A stretch of DNA of 64,000 nucleotides from Casuarina equisetifolia (taxonomy: Eukaryota; Streptophyta; Magnoliopsida; Fagales; Casuarinaceae), in the NCBI GenBank assembly GCA_028551475.1, contig CM052359.1, positions 25,545,583 through 25,609,582 of the forward strand, written 5' to 3'. Each line of letters opens with the position of its first letter. The first letter of the stretch is position 1. Below, piece after piece: positions 42,840 through 54,262 of this stretch. Made by a program: the position numbers and the translations under genes. The notes below the pieces were generated by a model. It had not been told where the DNA came from and ran no database searches. It saw nothing but the letters and a program-made list of their open reading frames with translations.

Positions 42840-44215
42840 GGAGAATGTACTTACACCAAATAAAATAAAATTTTCGTAAAACTGTTGACCATGAACCTTA
42901 ACTCAAGAAATTTCTTTATAATATTTCTTTTTGCTCCAAAATTAGATGTTAATATACAAAAGTCAACTAAGCTTCAATAATATTTAAATATAAAAAAATG
43001 TCCACCATTCTAATAATGTATCTATTAGAAGGTCCCACGTCGTAATGGAAAATAAATATTTTTTTTTTTGTGAAAGGTCAAATTATATATCACCCGTAAA
43101 AAGATTTACAAGATTGTTCGATTACAAAATATCATCATCTAAACTCAAATATTACACTTGACAAATTCCAAAGCTCTTGTAAAAATTTATTACGATTTGT
43201 AAACTTGACTTCTCTGGTAGATGAAATCTTCTCTCTTACATCCTTCTCTATTTTCATTGGCTCAAGATTATATATGATACCAAGTTAAAAGGTCCAAAGG
43301 CCTAACTCAAAAATTAGTTCAAGAATTGAAGGGTCTTTTTCTAATTTATATTTCACTTCAAAGATCTTATTTTTTAATGTGAGACTCTCATCTTCCAACC
43401 AAAAATATTATAACAATAACACAACTCAAATACTGATCCACACTTGTATTTCACCTTGTATTTCATATTTCCAATTTGAACAAGAAGTGTCCTTTCTTGT
43501 TGGTTTCAGTGTGAGTTCCTCTAAAATTGTATTCTCTTGCAATGATATGATGTAGGATTCTTCCTTCTAATCGATTCTTTCCAGATTAACGGGACTTGTG
43601 TTTTGAGTGTTGAACCCTGTCACAACATAGACCAAGAGAACTAGTACTTACAAGCCCAACATCACTAGTTTCGTGAATTGGAAAAAAGAAAAAGAAAATA
43701 AAGAATCCACTTTCGTAACAATAGGAGTAGCATTTTATTAGCAGGACGGTGCATTCTTTGATCATCAAACCCTTTTTGAAGAACCTTGCCTTGGGTGTCA
43801 GGAATAACGGCAAATGTGCCATTAATTTTGTCTTTTTGTAGATTCTTAGAAAAAAAAGGATGATGCTTATATTCTTGGTTAAAGGACCAAAGCAAATGCT
43901 GCTTTAATGGTGATAGTTAAGCTTCTTTATTTTCCTGTTTACCTGGAGAATTTTGGAACCAATACCTGGGTAGAATATATAAACAGGATTTAAGCCTTCA
44001 CATCTAAGTGGAATCATTCCTTTGCTCAAGAATTAAACTAATGCCAATCGTTTTTGTTTCCTTTTTCTGATGCCAAGAGCCTCAAGTATTTCTTAGAGAC
44101 ATAACTTTAATGATATTATATTCTTTGTTTGAGGTAGATGGTTTTCAATAAATGATAGTTACTATTATATTTGTTGGCTGAAATATAAATACCTTCTTGG
44201 CTCAAGTAGTTTACT
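42840..44215. other. Intergenic region with possible retroelement fragments
   Basis: AT-rich sequence between DUF247 copies C and D. At about 43270-43400, ATATGATACCAAGTTAAAAGG and GTGAGACTCTCATCTTCC resemble phrases common at plant LTR or SINE ends, but no paired ends were found. Open frames at 43586-43822 and 43665-43895 (minus) are not recognisable. Confidence 0.35.
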
Positions 44216-45380
44216 CATGACCCAGCTCATTAATCTTGATTCAAGCCTCAATCTTAGGGTTGAAACTTGGCTTTTAGGCTGCTCAATTGGACTTGGGAGA
44301 TGATTATCGAAAAATGATACTTAACAGAAAGTACAAGACAGATTATTGAAGAAAGCTTCTGCTGTATTGGTCTTGAAACTTTACAGAAAGTAGGACTCGG
44401 GAAAGTTTATATCTTGAGGTTGCAATAAAGTAAAGTTCAGAATGGTGAAACACAAAATTGGAGTTTCTTCTCTTCGCTTCTCCGCCTCTGCCCCTCCTTT
44501 AGATCCTTTTGTTTTATTCAACCTTTTCATGAATTTTATTCTTTTTGAAGTGACTCTTTCTTTGTTTTTTCCTTCTAGTTTGTGACAACTATATGAAGCA
44601 GAAGATATTTTAGCCATCTCGTTGGAAGATATAAAGTATTCTTAGGATTCAATATAGACACATAAAAAAAAGTCTTCTGATTGCGACCACAAGGATTATT
44701 ATGCTGTAATGTTTATACTGCTACCTTGATTTTACCGAATATAAAAATTTGTAGGTTGGTGGGAATAGAGTAGACGCTGCTGCACAGAAGGGAAACACTT
44801 ATTCATTAAGCTTACTGTTCGCCAAAAAGAAGGCAGCATAGAAAGCCGTGTCTAAATTCCACTAGCAGTCAATAATACTTACTTATGGAGCTTAGTGCAA
44901 GCAGGAAAGAATGCAGCATAGAAAGCTGTGTGTACAATCTTTAAGCTGTGAATAAGTGCAAGGGTTATGTTGGTTCTATGTAACTCATCCCTAAAACACA
45001 ACAAAAATTCAATTTGGACAGGAACACCAGAAATGAGGCAAATATGGCTAGGGTGGTGAGTCATATGCCATAGTGTGGTGATATTGTTCGACAATGTAGT
45101 CTAGGCCGGGCCAACTTTTGGTGTGGAGGCTTTGCCTAACGTGAACAGTTCCACTTCGTTTACAGTTTTCTTATTAGTGGCTAACATGATGTTGCATTGA
45201 AGTCAATGTATGCAAGTTTTTGAGAGTTCTGAAGCTGCTACTACGTTGAGTGCAACAGATTTGAATATCATGTGAGCAGTGACTATTAGTGTCTTATACA
45301 TGGAGAAGGCATTTGAAAACATCGAGTTCTCTTATTCTACACCAGAGGATGCACCATCTTTATTCATCGGTAGAGTGATT
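44216..45380 (+). pseudogene. Duplicate of the SDR 3' end (exon 12 intact, exon 11 deleted)
   Basis: This segment matches SDR intron 10 (from about 28625: CTCATTAATCTTGATTCAAG), then skips about 29365-29770 including exon 11, and resumes through the acceptor into a full copy of exon 12 (44755-44841, 87 nt). The exon 12 copy reads VGGNRVDAAAQKGNTYSL.LLFAKKKAA with stop and one residue changed (G to S). The SDR 3' UTR follows to about 45360. A small local duplication repeats GCAGCATAGAAAGC at 44835 and 44912. With no upstream exons it is non-coding debris. Confidence 0.85.
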
Positions 45381-45395
45381 CAAGTTCACAAGGGC

Positions 45396-46673
45396 CTACA
45401 CAGAAATAACAGAACACACTGTTTGAATGAAAGTGAGTATGAGTATTGCAGCCGCTACGATGATTGAAAGGACGGCCCATGGAGTACTAAAGTAGTTTTG
45501 CTTCAAGGTTGCCTTCCACTTATGCCAAGGAATGTTACAGAAAGTGCGCAAGTCATCACAAAGATCAGAAAAGTAGAAACTTCGGCCGCTCATGATAGTT
45601 CCCGAGACGAGGTTGTTGAAGGTTAAGACGGCTTGGCTATCTGGTAGCTTACTTTCAAGGATTCCACTCCGAGCAAGCAATTCCACGTCGTGGGTAGTGT
45701 CGATCAGGCGATTCATCACATACAAATAGTCACTGATGTAGCTCTCCTCGTAGTGACATTGCTCAAATGCCTCAAGGTTTCGGAAAAGTGATTCGGTAGA
45801 ACCACGTATTCAAAAACTTGGAATCTCCAGAATCCCATCTTTGAATCTTATGTCATATACGTTTTCTGTTGATCTCTCCTTAAATTTGACTCCAGCCTGG
45901 TGCAGCTCTGTTGCACTAGGTATGCTTAGGGTTTGAAGTTTCTTTCTTGGTGGTAGCTCCCCTGGTAGATGACAAATTCGTAGGAAGTGAACGAAATGTT
46001 GTATTCTAGACAAACGTAACTTTTCCTTTAGTTTTTCTATGGCATCCAAATAAGCCTTTGTTTGGAAGGCATAATGAGTAAGCCTAATTAGGGAAAGTCT
46101 CTCATCATATTCAGGAGGAATGGTTATTCTGGCCATGAGAAAAAGATCCTCAAAAATGAAGTATGGAAGCTGATTCTCTACCAATACCATGTCATACCTC
46201 ACATCCCTTATTAACCATCGTCTACTATAGACAGGGTCATATTCATTTCGAAAGGACGGGAAACGGTATCTCAGCATTACCTCAATCACGAAAGCTGCAT
46301 CCACCAGAACCATTTCTAGGAACTCATTACAACTGAGATTTGTGGCTTCCCCGTAAGACCCAATAACTCTTGATACCCTGTCCTTTAAAAAGTTGACATT
46401 ATCCTCCAAGCTCAGCTTGTTCCTTAGAAGAAAGTCCTTGAGGTATCGGAGCTTGTGCTCTTCCATGGCTTGCAACTGGGGACTGCCATGGTGCAGCGGG
46501 CCGATCGAGACTACTCGTGGTGTATACTCCGTGGCATTCGCTAGACGTACTCGTTGGGGAACCCTGTAGATGCAACAATCAGAGGATATGGGCGTCAAGC
46601 TTCCGACCCTCTGTCTCAAAGAAGTCACCAACATACTGGATTCGTTACTCCAATCACCGTTGCTTCCGTCCAT
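45396..46673 (-). pseudogene. DUF247 copy D with a single in-frame nonsense codon
   Basis: Reading from MDGSNGDWSNES gives 425 codon positions with the complete DUF247 layout: YTPRVVSIGPLHHG, KLRYLKDFLL, DAAFVIEVMLRYRF, DMVLVENQLPYFIFEDLF, LHQAGVKFK, then EIPSF followed by TGA (45812-45810). The same frame continues IRGSTESLFRNLEAFEQCHY, YISDYLY, MNRLIDTTHDVELL and a C-terminal membrane helix (WAVLSIIVAAAILILTFI). In copy A the interrupted position is the CGA Arg of QLRVRG, so one C-to-T change explains the break. It is the most diverged member of the cluster. A 2-nt loss upstream also removes the MLPDVDE start used by A, B and C. Confidence 0.87.
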
Positions 46674-46719
46674 CTCCTCCTGCTTTGTCTAATGGCATAT
46701 GTATAAAAGTTGAATCTTA

Positions 46720-47523
46720 ATTTCCAGCTGAAAGATGACCAAAAAAAAGAAAAGAAAAACTCAAATCCAAAGAGAGAGGGTAGAGAAAAATGTAAAATAA
46801 TTTGAGTAGTTTAGTCCAAACAAACTAGGTACCCTTGTCAAGAAAATTTCCCGACAGGTTTAAATAGTTCAGTCTAGACAATCTTGACACTTATGTCCAC
46901 TTTCCTCTAACTTAATTAAGTTATAAAATCTCTCCACTAATTAGTTGTACAATTGATTACAAAGGATCTAAGCTCTAACTTTCGCAAATCACTTAGGATT
47001 TCTAGTCCTTCGAACTTTCACAACCCAAAAACTCTGAAAGTTTTTCCCTTCTTGATTGGAAGTGATTCAAACTTCCTTTTACGCGAAGAGTTTATGCATC
47101 TGCAATAACTCCAATGATTGTAAGCAAAATATATGATATGAACAAATTGATTTCTTGTTCAAGTGAATCGTTACCTTTAAGACAAATATCTCTGCCATTT
47201 GTACCTCCTTCAGCTACCCATTAAGACACATGGAAGATGTTGTTTTGTTTTGCCAGTGAAAGGACATCGCAGAAACCCCACGCCTTGCAAAGAGACGCTG
47301 GGTTAAGTATTCCTTTCGCTCAAATGTCAATGTTAAGAGTGAAACAGCGTGCTTCATTATATTCTTTCTTCCATTGAACTTGTCGTTGTTTGCAAGAAAT
47401 TCACAACTTCTAGGCACTCATGCTGATCTGTTGTTTGGATGCGTTGAATGGAAGAAGGAATATTTAGAAACCCAAAAAAAAATATATGCCGATCAGGTGT
47501 TTGGATGTGTTGAATGCAGTAAG
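46720..47523. other. Upstream region of DUF247 copy D up to the Copia insertion
   Basis: This contains probable 5' sequence of copy D and, at 47423-47523, an imperfect direct repeat of about 40 nt (GATCTGTTGTTTGGATGCGT / GATCAGGTGTTTGGATGTGT) abutting the retroelement insertion site. No gene is recognised. Confidence 0.4.
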
Positions 47524-47528
47524 GAATG

Positions 47529-47854
47529 TGTCAAAATGCACTAATATTGGGTGAAAACTTGCTTCTTTCATTGCTAAACAAGAAAACCCTAACACAAGCT
47601 ACATGTATAAATGAGTGATTAATCCCATGATAAAAGAAAAGTATGTCTATACATCTCTTATATAAGCAAAGTGTAAAACAAAATCATTCGGTGAGGGAGG
47701 AAGAGATAAGGTAGTCATCCCATCCTACATGCTGCAAGTGGCCTTTATAAAAAGATGTTGCACAATAGCTACGTAAGTAGCTACTGTCAAGTAAGTCGGC
47801 ATACAGCCACACTATTGTGGCTACCTCTCCTCCAAGCAAGTTCATATTTGAACA
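47529..47854 (-). repeat. 3' LTR of the Copia element (326 bp)
   Basis: Plus-strand ends are TGTCAAAATG and TTTGAACA. It aligns along its length with 52978-53317, with scattered substitutions and small indels. Confidence 0.93.
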
Positions 47855-47978
47855 TCCCCCCTTAAACAGATGGTCAATAGAAATTAATGACACTCAACTT
47901 ACCAAGGAGATGTACATGTTTATTTGCTCCTAAAGCTTTAGTAAGAACATCTATTGGTTGGTCTCTTGTTCCAACGTG

Positions 47979-50900
47979 TTAAGTTTTGATAAGGTTGTGC
48001 TTGATTTTTTTCCTAATGAAATGGCAATCGACATCTATGTGTTTGATGAGCTTATACACCATAGTGTTTGCTGCAAGTTCCATTAAGGCCTTATTGTTAC
48101 AATGCAAGGTCACTAGCAAGGGAACTTCAACCCCCATGTCTCCTAAAAGACTTAGCAACCAAATGATTTCATAGGATGTGTAAGTCATGGCTCGATATTC
48201 CGCTTCTATGGAAGAAAGAGATACCACCGCTTATTTCTTGTTTTTCCAAGAAATAAATACATCTTTAAGTATAACAAAAAAGTTGATGATTGATTTTTTG
48301 CCAACCTTTCAAGTAGCGTAGTTTGAATCATAATATGCTCTCATCCTATAACCTCCTGAAGCAAGAATGAATAAACTAGTGCTTGAGTAGCTCTTCAGGT
48401 ATTTTACCAATCTAATAGTTGATTCCCAATGAGATTTCTTAGGAGAATGCATAAACTAAGCCAAGTTGTGCACCATATGCAAAATGTCAGGTCTTGTGAC
48501 GTTAAGGTAGTTCAGTTTTTCTATAAGTTGCCGATACTTCAATCAGTCACTAAGAAGCGGATCATCATCTTGGGTTACTTATACTCCTTGATCATACTTG
48601 AAGGTAGTCAGTGACAAGTTGGTGTCCATGGGGTTGTCAACCGATTTGGTGCCCTTAAGTCCTATCTCTTCTATGAATTCCAAAATGAACTTATGTTGAC
48701 TCTAGTAGATCCCCTTATTATCTTTAAGAACCTCAATCCCAAGAAAAAACTTAAGATTTCTCAAGTCATTGATATGAAAAACAAAATAAAGATATGCTTT
48801 TAGTTCTTATATACCTTTAATGTCACTACCAATAATGAGTATATGATCAACATAAATCATAAGAATGGCCATAAGATTACCTTTTTGTTTGAAAAATAAC
48901 GAGATATCATGCATGGAGTTTTGATATCTAGTTGTAAGCAGTGCCTCTATGAATTTCTTATACCATTGTTTAGCCGTTTGCCTGAGTTTGTAAATAGACT
49001 TCTTCAACTTGCATACTTTCTCATTGTTCTCTATTGGATTGCCCAGTAGAAGCCTCATGTAAACCTCTTCATCGAGATCTCCTTATAAAAAAACATTGTT
49101 GATGTCCATTTGGTGGATGTCTCATTAATGTTAAATTACCAAGGAAATAGCACACCTAATTGTGATATGCTTTACAACTAGAGCAAATATCTCATGATAA
49201 TCCACTCATTCTTTTTGCTTGTACCATTTTACTATTAATCTTGCCTGCACCTTTCGATTGATTTGTCAGCTTTATATTTGATCTTGTATACCCATTTGCA
49301 ACCAATGGATTTTCTTCCTTGAGATAAGTCTACTATCTCCCATGTGTGGTTTGCCTCTAATGCTTTGATTTCCTGTAACATAGCCTTTTGCCATTTATGA
49401 TTGCTAATCACCTCATGGTAATGGATTGGCTAAACATTAGCAAAAATAGATGCAATGAAATATTAGCTATTTGATGGGAGGTGGTCATATGAGATGTTGG
49501 TTGAAAGAAGGTAAGCTAAAGATTCTGTCTCAGCTAATTAATGGTAGGATAAATGTAATCTTTCAACCATAAAGGCGTTTTGGTATTTCTAGTAAAACAT
49601 CGAGAGGTCATTTATGGTTGCAATTCAGGTATGTCATCTAATGTGAGTATGGTGTCATCAATGTTATTATCAAAAAAATATCAAGTCATTTAATTGAAGA
49701 TGGTGGTGGTATAAGTGTATAGGTTGATTTTGGTGAGGAAAGTGTCTTTAATTAGTGGCCATTTGGATCAATCAGAGTAGGTGATGAGTGTACAGGGTTA
49801 GAAAAATACCTCAACATCATGCATTCTTGGAGCCCCAAGAGAAAATTCTGTCAAAAGTACTTGCATGGTAAAATGTGATTTGACCCATACTTCTAAGAAA
49901 CGAAAAATGTCATTATGGAATTTCACATCCCTACTCACAAAAAATTTATCCTTTTCAAGGTTACACAATCTATAACCCTTCTAACCTTGAGCATATCCCA
50001 TAAAGATGCCAGGGATTGCTTAGGGGGGCAAATTTTTCCTTTGATCCTATGATGGTAGCATGACATAAATAACCAAAAACACAAAGATGTGAGAATTTTG
50101 GTAACTTTCCAAAAAGTTTTTCAAAAGGTGTGATTCCATGCAAGACTATAGATGACATTCTATTAATGAGATAGGTAGTTGTAAGAATATACTCCCCTCA
50201 AAAGTTGTCAAGCATTAAGTTCTAAAACTTCAAAGTTCGTGCAACATCCAAAATGTAGCGATGTTTATGCTTAACTATACCATTCTATTGTGGTATGTGC
50301 ACACATGAACTTTTGTATATGATGCCATGAGAGATGAATAGTTGTTTTGTGTGCTTGTTGAAAAAAATCAAATGTATTTTCAACTTTAACGCACTTGACC
50401 TCTGTGTCAAATTGGTTTTTAACCAAGTTAAGGAATTCTTCCAACCATGAATAAGTTTCACTATTGACTTTTATTAAGAATGTCCAAGTTTTGCATGAAA
50501 ATTATCAATTAAAGTAAGAAAATATCATGACCCATCATGATTGAGGATTCTATAAAGTCTTCAAACATTTACATAAACTAGGTTAAAAATTTGTTACGCT
50601 GTATAATCGTGCATAAGAAAGAGATTGTGAGTTTGTTTCACAATAGGACAAATAATGCAAGGTTCATGTTGAGAGAATTTTTCATATTTTAAATCATTGA
50701 TACGTTGAAATTTTTCATTAGATATGTCCAAGTTTACAATGCCAGAATTTGAAATTTAAAACATTACATGTTGGCATTGTGTTTATAAAAGATGAGACTT
50801 ACCACAGAAGTTATGTGACATCTTTCCTATCTGGATATGCAACAAAATAGTAAATGCAATTTTTAACTCTATCGAGGCCTTTGACTTCACGCACCCAAAG

Positions 50901-51814
50901 GTCCTAAAACACATAACATTTGGCATAAAATATAATGCGACATTTATTCTCATGGTAAATTTTTAAGGTAAATATGAGATTAAATTTGAAATTTGGTGAA
51001 TATAGCATTGTACGCAATTTTAAGGTTTTAGATATGTATGTATTGCCAACATGTGTTACCAATGCACCATCATCATTTGAAAATTTAACTTTCCTAAATC
51101 TAGAAACGCATGGAACAATTGAATTCAAGTATGACAAATTTGTTATAATATGGTTGCTAGCACTAAAATCAACTATCCAACATTTGTTTAGGAAATCAAA
51201 CGTACCTACCAAGTAAGCTTAGCTAGTCTGATTATTGTTCAAGAACTGTATGAAACGCTGATAGTCAGTCTTGGTGATGAAGACATTGTTTGGGTCCTTC
51301 GCCATCATATTAGCTTTTGCCTTTTCCTTGTAATTTCTATGCCCCAATGGAAATTTATGAAATTTGTAGCATTTTTTTTTCTCATGCTTATATCCTTTGC
51401 CGTAATCACATTGTGGACCCATTAATCAATAGCATTTCTTTTTTTTTTATGGCCTTTTATCTACAAAGGCCACATTTGTCAATTTGCTTAGCCTTAAACG
51501 ACATGTCGTTTTGCATTGCCTTTAGTGTAAATGACATGTTGTTTGTCGCAAGCCACATAAATGACAATTCATTTGCTACAAGTTGTTTAGCGCTTGAAGT
51601 CAACCCTATAGGTGTACTTGTTGCAACGACTTCCAACCCATCTCCTAGGCTTATTGCGTTGACCTAATTTCTTGCCGTAACAAAGATGAATTTTCCAATC
51701 ATCTTTCTTGACAAGTTCTATAAGTATTTGGCTTTGCAAAGCATCAAATACACTTGCAGAAGGTCTAGAAGAGGTTGTATAACCATAATCTACTCCCTTA
51801 GCTGCAAATAACAC
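47979..51814 (-). pseudogene. Copia gag-pol remnant
   Basis: Fragments in order on the minus strand: a gag end with a damaged zinc knuckle (CDYGKGYKHEKKKCYKFH, second Cys lost) at 51422-51219; protease WIVDFSASNH, where the family has DSGAS, at 51212-50904. Integrase: HIPQ, stop, NGIVKHKHRYILDVARTL near 50310-50230, and the GITPFEKLFGKLPKFSHLCV segment at 50158-49970. Reverse transcriptase: VCKLKKSIYKLRQTAKQWY and YVDHILIIG, where the family has YVDD, at 49058-48807. RNase H: SSIEAEYRAM and KHIDVDCHFIRKKI at 48227-47979. The mutated protease and RT active sites show that it is non-autonomous. Confidence 0.9.
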
Positions 51815-52977
51815 TTATCTAGGCCTCGAAGAAACTAATAGAACTTTATCTCCTCTTTGTGCTCTCGCAACAACCTGAAAGTCACCATTTGAGGTCACAA
51901 CAGCTTGAAAGTCACCATTTGAGGCCTCTTAAGCTCAATTAAGGAGTTGAATTCATTCTAGAGCTACTTCAATCAACCGAAATAGATCAAAATTAACTCA
52001 CTCCCTTGTTGAATTAAGCACAATTCGATGGTTAGGTTAAAAATCCTAGACGGGTCAACTTGTTGGTATCGGGCACGAGGCTTTGCCCACATTTTAGCCA
52101 CATTTTTTGTATAGAGGAGTCCATCATGGATTTGATTGTTAATGAAGTTTAGAATCCACCCATGGCAAAGATCATTGCAATGTTTCCATTGTTTTCAAGT
52201 CATCAAATTGGGTTTAAGCATTGTGTAGGATCCATCAACGAACACAATTTTTTTTTTTAATTAAGAAGACAATTGTCATCGTATTGCTCCATATTGCATA
52301 ATTCGAGCTTCTAATGAACTTAATTGCTACAAGCACCGTTGAATTGGAGTCTCCATGTAGCAAATAGAGGGGGATCAGAATAATCTAGGGTTTGGACCTT
52401 ATTATTTGAATCTTTTAGTAGTGGAGTGGCTAAAGGTGTGCAATGGTAGGTGTGAAGCCTAATTTTCCTTCCTTCGTTGCAATGTGGCAGCACATAGGGC
52501 GGTGTTTGGGCCGGAATTTACCCTCTTGACAGTTGGAGCAAAGTTGGATTAAAACAACGTTGTTGAGAGTTAGGCTAGAGAAAAATGATGTTGTAGAGTT
52601 CATGCAACAATGTCGTTCAAGGTATGCAACGTCATTTCAGAAGTTGGTGGTTCTAAATAATGAATGACATCAGTGCACTAAAAACAGAGAGGGAAAACAT
52701 CTTCGTTTTGGGCTTCATTGCTTTGAATAGACAAGGTAAACCCAAAACCACATCATTTTAGGTCAGGTCACTAGAATAAATATAGAGCCCAATTAGGATG
52801 TGGTTCGATTAGGTAAGAAATCATCGGAGGGTATTTTTGCAGCCGGTTTTAACCAAAATTTAGCCAAAAAAAACTCTAATTTGTAGTTGTGAGCATAAGT
52901 GAATTTGGATCGAAGAAAACAAATAAATTTTAAGCTCGATTCATGAAAAACATTGAGAACTGGAGCTCTCAATGCCA

Positions 52978-53317
52978 TGTCAAAATGCACTAATATTGGG
53001 TGAAAACTTGCTTCTTTCATTGATAAACAAAAAAACCCTAATACAAGCTACATATACAAACGAGTGATTGATCCTGTGATAAAAAAAAAAAGTCTGTCTA
53101 TACATCTGTTGTATAAGCAAAGTGTAAAACAAAACCATCCGGCGAGGTAGTCGGTGAGAGAGGAATATATTAGGTAGCCGTCCTATCCTTCATGGTGCAA
53201 GTGACCTTTGGGAGACGACGTTGCACAGCAGCCACATAAGTAGCTACTGTCAGGTAAGTCGGCATGCAGCTACACTATTGTGGCTGCCTCTCCTCCAAGC
53301 ATGTCCATATCCGAACA
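52978..53317 (-). repeat. 5' LTR of the Copia element (340 bp)
   Basis: Plus-strand ends are TGTCAAAATG and ATCCGAACA, immediately followed by the GAATG duplication. It is slightly longer than the other LTR through small insertions (A run near 53083, GGTAGTCGGTGAGA near 53145). Confidence 0.93.
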
Positions 53318-53525
53318 GAATGCTCAGTACTTCTCAGCCCCGCAACACTATGTCAACTGAACTAGATTCTTGACTAGATAGAATCTACTTAGCCCTTGGT
53401 TCATACTTTTTTTTTTTTTTTAATAGGTGCTTCCACCACAATCTTTTAAGACAGACTTAGTGTTCCCACCAACTGTATAAACCCTGTCCTTTTTCCCACA
53501 AGACCAGCTTCTTTAAGTCACATAT

Positions 53526-53790
53526 GGAGAAGAAGTTCCTCCAAGACAACGTATGGAAGCTGATTTTCGAGCATTCTTTTTATATGTTTTCTGCCATCGT
53601 TTACTAAGTATGGAGTCCTATTCATTTCGTAGGGATGGGAATTTGTACATCAACATTAACTCAATCACAAAAGATGCATCCACCATAATCATTTCCAGGA
53701 ACTCGTTATTGAGAAACGACAACACCAAGTCAACCTCGGGAGGCTCTAGAGCTGTCTCAACACTTCGCACACGTTACATTACAAGAGAGG
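53526..53790 (-). pseudogene. DUF247 fragment fused to the cluster repeat
   Basis: Plus strand CGTATGGAAGCTGATTTTCGAGCA through CAGGAACTCGTTATT (53550-53710) is the antisense of the DUF247 block covering NEFL, DAAFVIELMLRYKF, NEYD and ENQLPY, with small deletions. Directly after it comes ACACCAAGTCAACCTCGGGAGGCT, matching the cluster repeat at about 31112-31150. This is a deletion derivative of another duplicated unit, now on the far side of the Copia element. Confidence 0.75.
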
Positions 53791-54141
53791 CTGTCACTGT
53801 AGGGTTAGATTTTTATCATTGTTATTTCTCCTTTAAGTTTGAAGTACTTTGGGGGTTGTGTACAGAGTCCTAAAAAGTGGAATTCAGATCTTAGTCTATG
53901 GGATACAGATATTTATTTCCTCATTTGCTCAGAGGATGTGAAGAGCCATCATTTGAATCGTTACTTGTTTCATGCCTTCTTTCTTCTCGAGCTGTTGAAT
54001 ACTCAAAATTGTATGTATTGTTTTGTTGGGAACTGTTTTGCTGTTACTTTTAAGAAGCTGATTGTACCTTTCAGAATTGTATGCACTATGTGCTCATCTT
54101 GTTCTTTTAGCTAAACTGCTAACTGTTGTTTCACTCTTCAG

Positions 54142-54262
54142 GGCTGTAATTGGCTATGATGAAGGAACCATTATGGTGAAACTTGGTCCGGAGGAACCCT
54201 GTAGCTAGTGTGGACGACAGTGGATAAATCATTTGGGCAAAGCAAAAAAGGAATTCAAACCG
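54142..54262 (+). pseudogene. Broken exon of coatomer beta-prime subunit (COPB2-like)
   Basis: After a pyrimidine tract ending CAG, the plus strand reads VIGYDEGTIMVKLGPEEP. A 1-nt insertion follows, then VASVDDSG, stop, IIWAKQK, and in another frame GIQTVN. This corresponds to the coatomer beta-prime stretch GYDEG(S/T)IMVKLGREEPVAS ... IIWAKHNEIQTVN located after the WD40 propeller. One splice acceptor is preserved but there are two frameshifts and a nonsense codon. No other exon of this gene was found in the window. Confidence 0.75.

Larger units (their letters stand above)
47529..53317 (-). mobile_element. Decayed Ty1/Copia LTR retrotransposon with both LTRs and TSD
   Basis: This 5.8-kb element lies on the minus strand. 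Its LTRs begin and end TG...CA and are flanked by a perfect 5-bp duplication GAATG (47524-47528 and 53318-53322). Inside the 5' LTR, at about 52977 running leftward, is TGGCATTGAGAGCTCCAG, a drifted relative of the initiator-Met primer-binding site TGGTATCAGAGC. Inside the 3' LTR is a polypurine tract AAGGGGGGA (47863-47855). Internal order along the minus strand is gag zinc knuckle, protease, integrase, reverse transcriptase, RNase H, which defines Copia rather than Gypsy. It is certainly inactive because every domain carries stops or lost catalytic residues. Confidence 0.93.

Noticed and set aside
43270-43400. Possible LTR or SINE end with a GATACCAAGTT motif
   Set aside because: No second end, target duplication or internal domain could be found; kept only as an intergenic remark.
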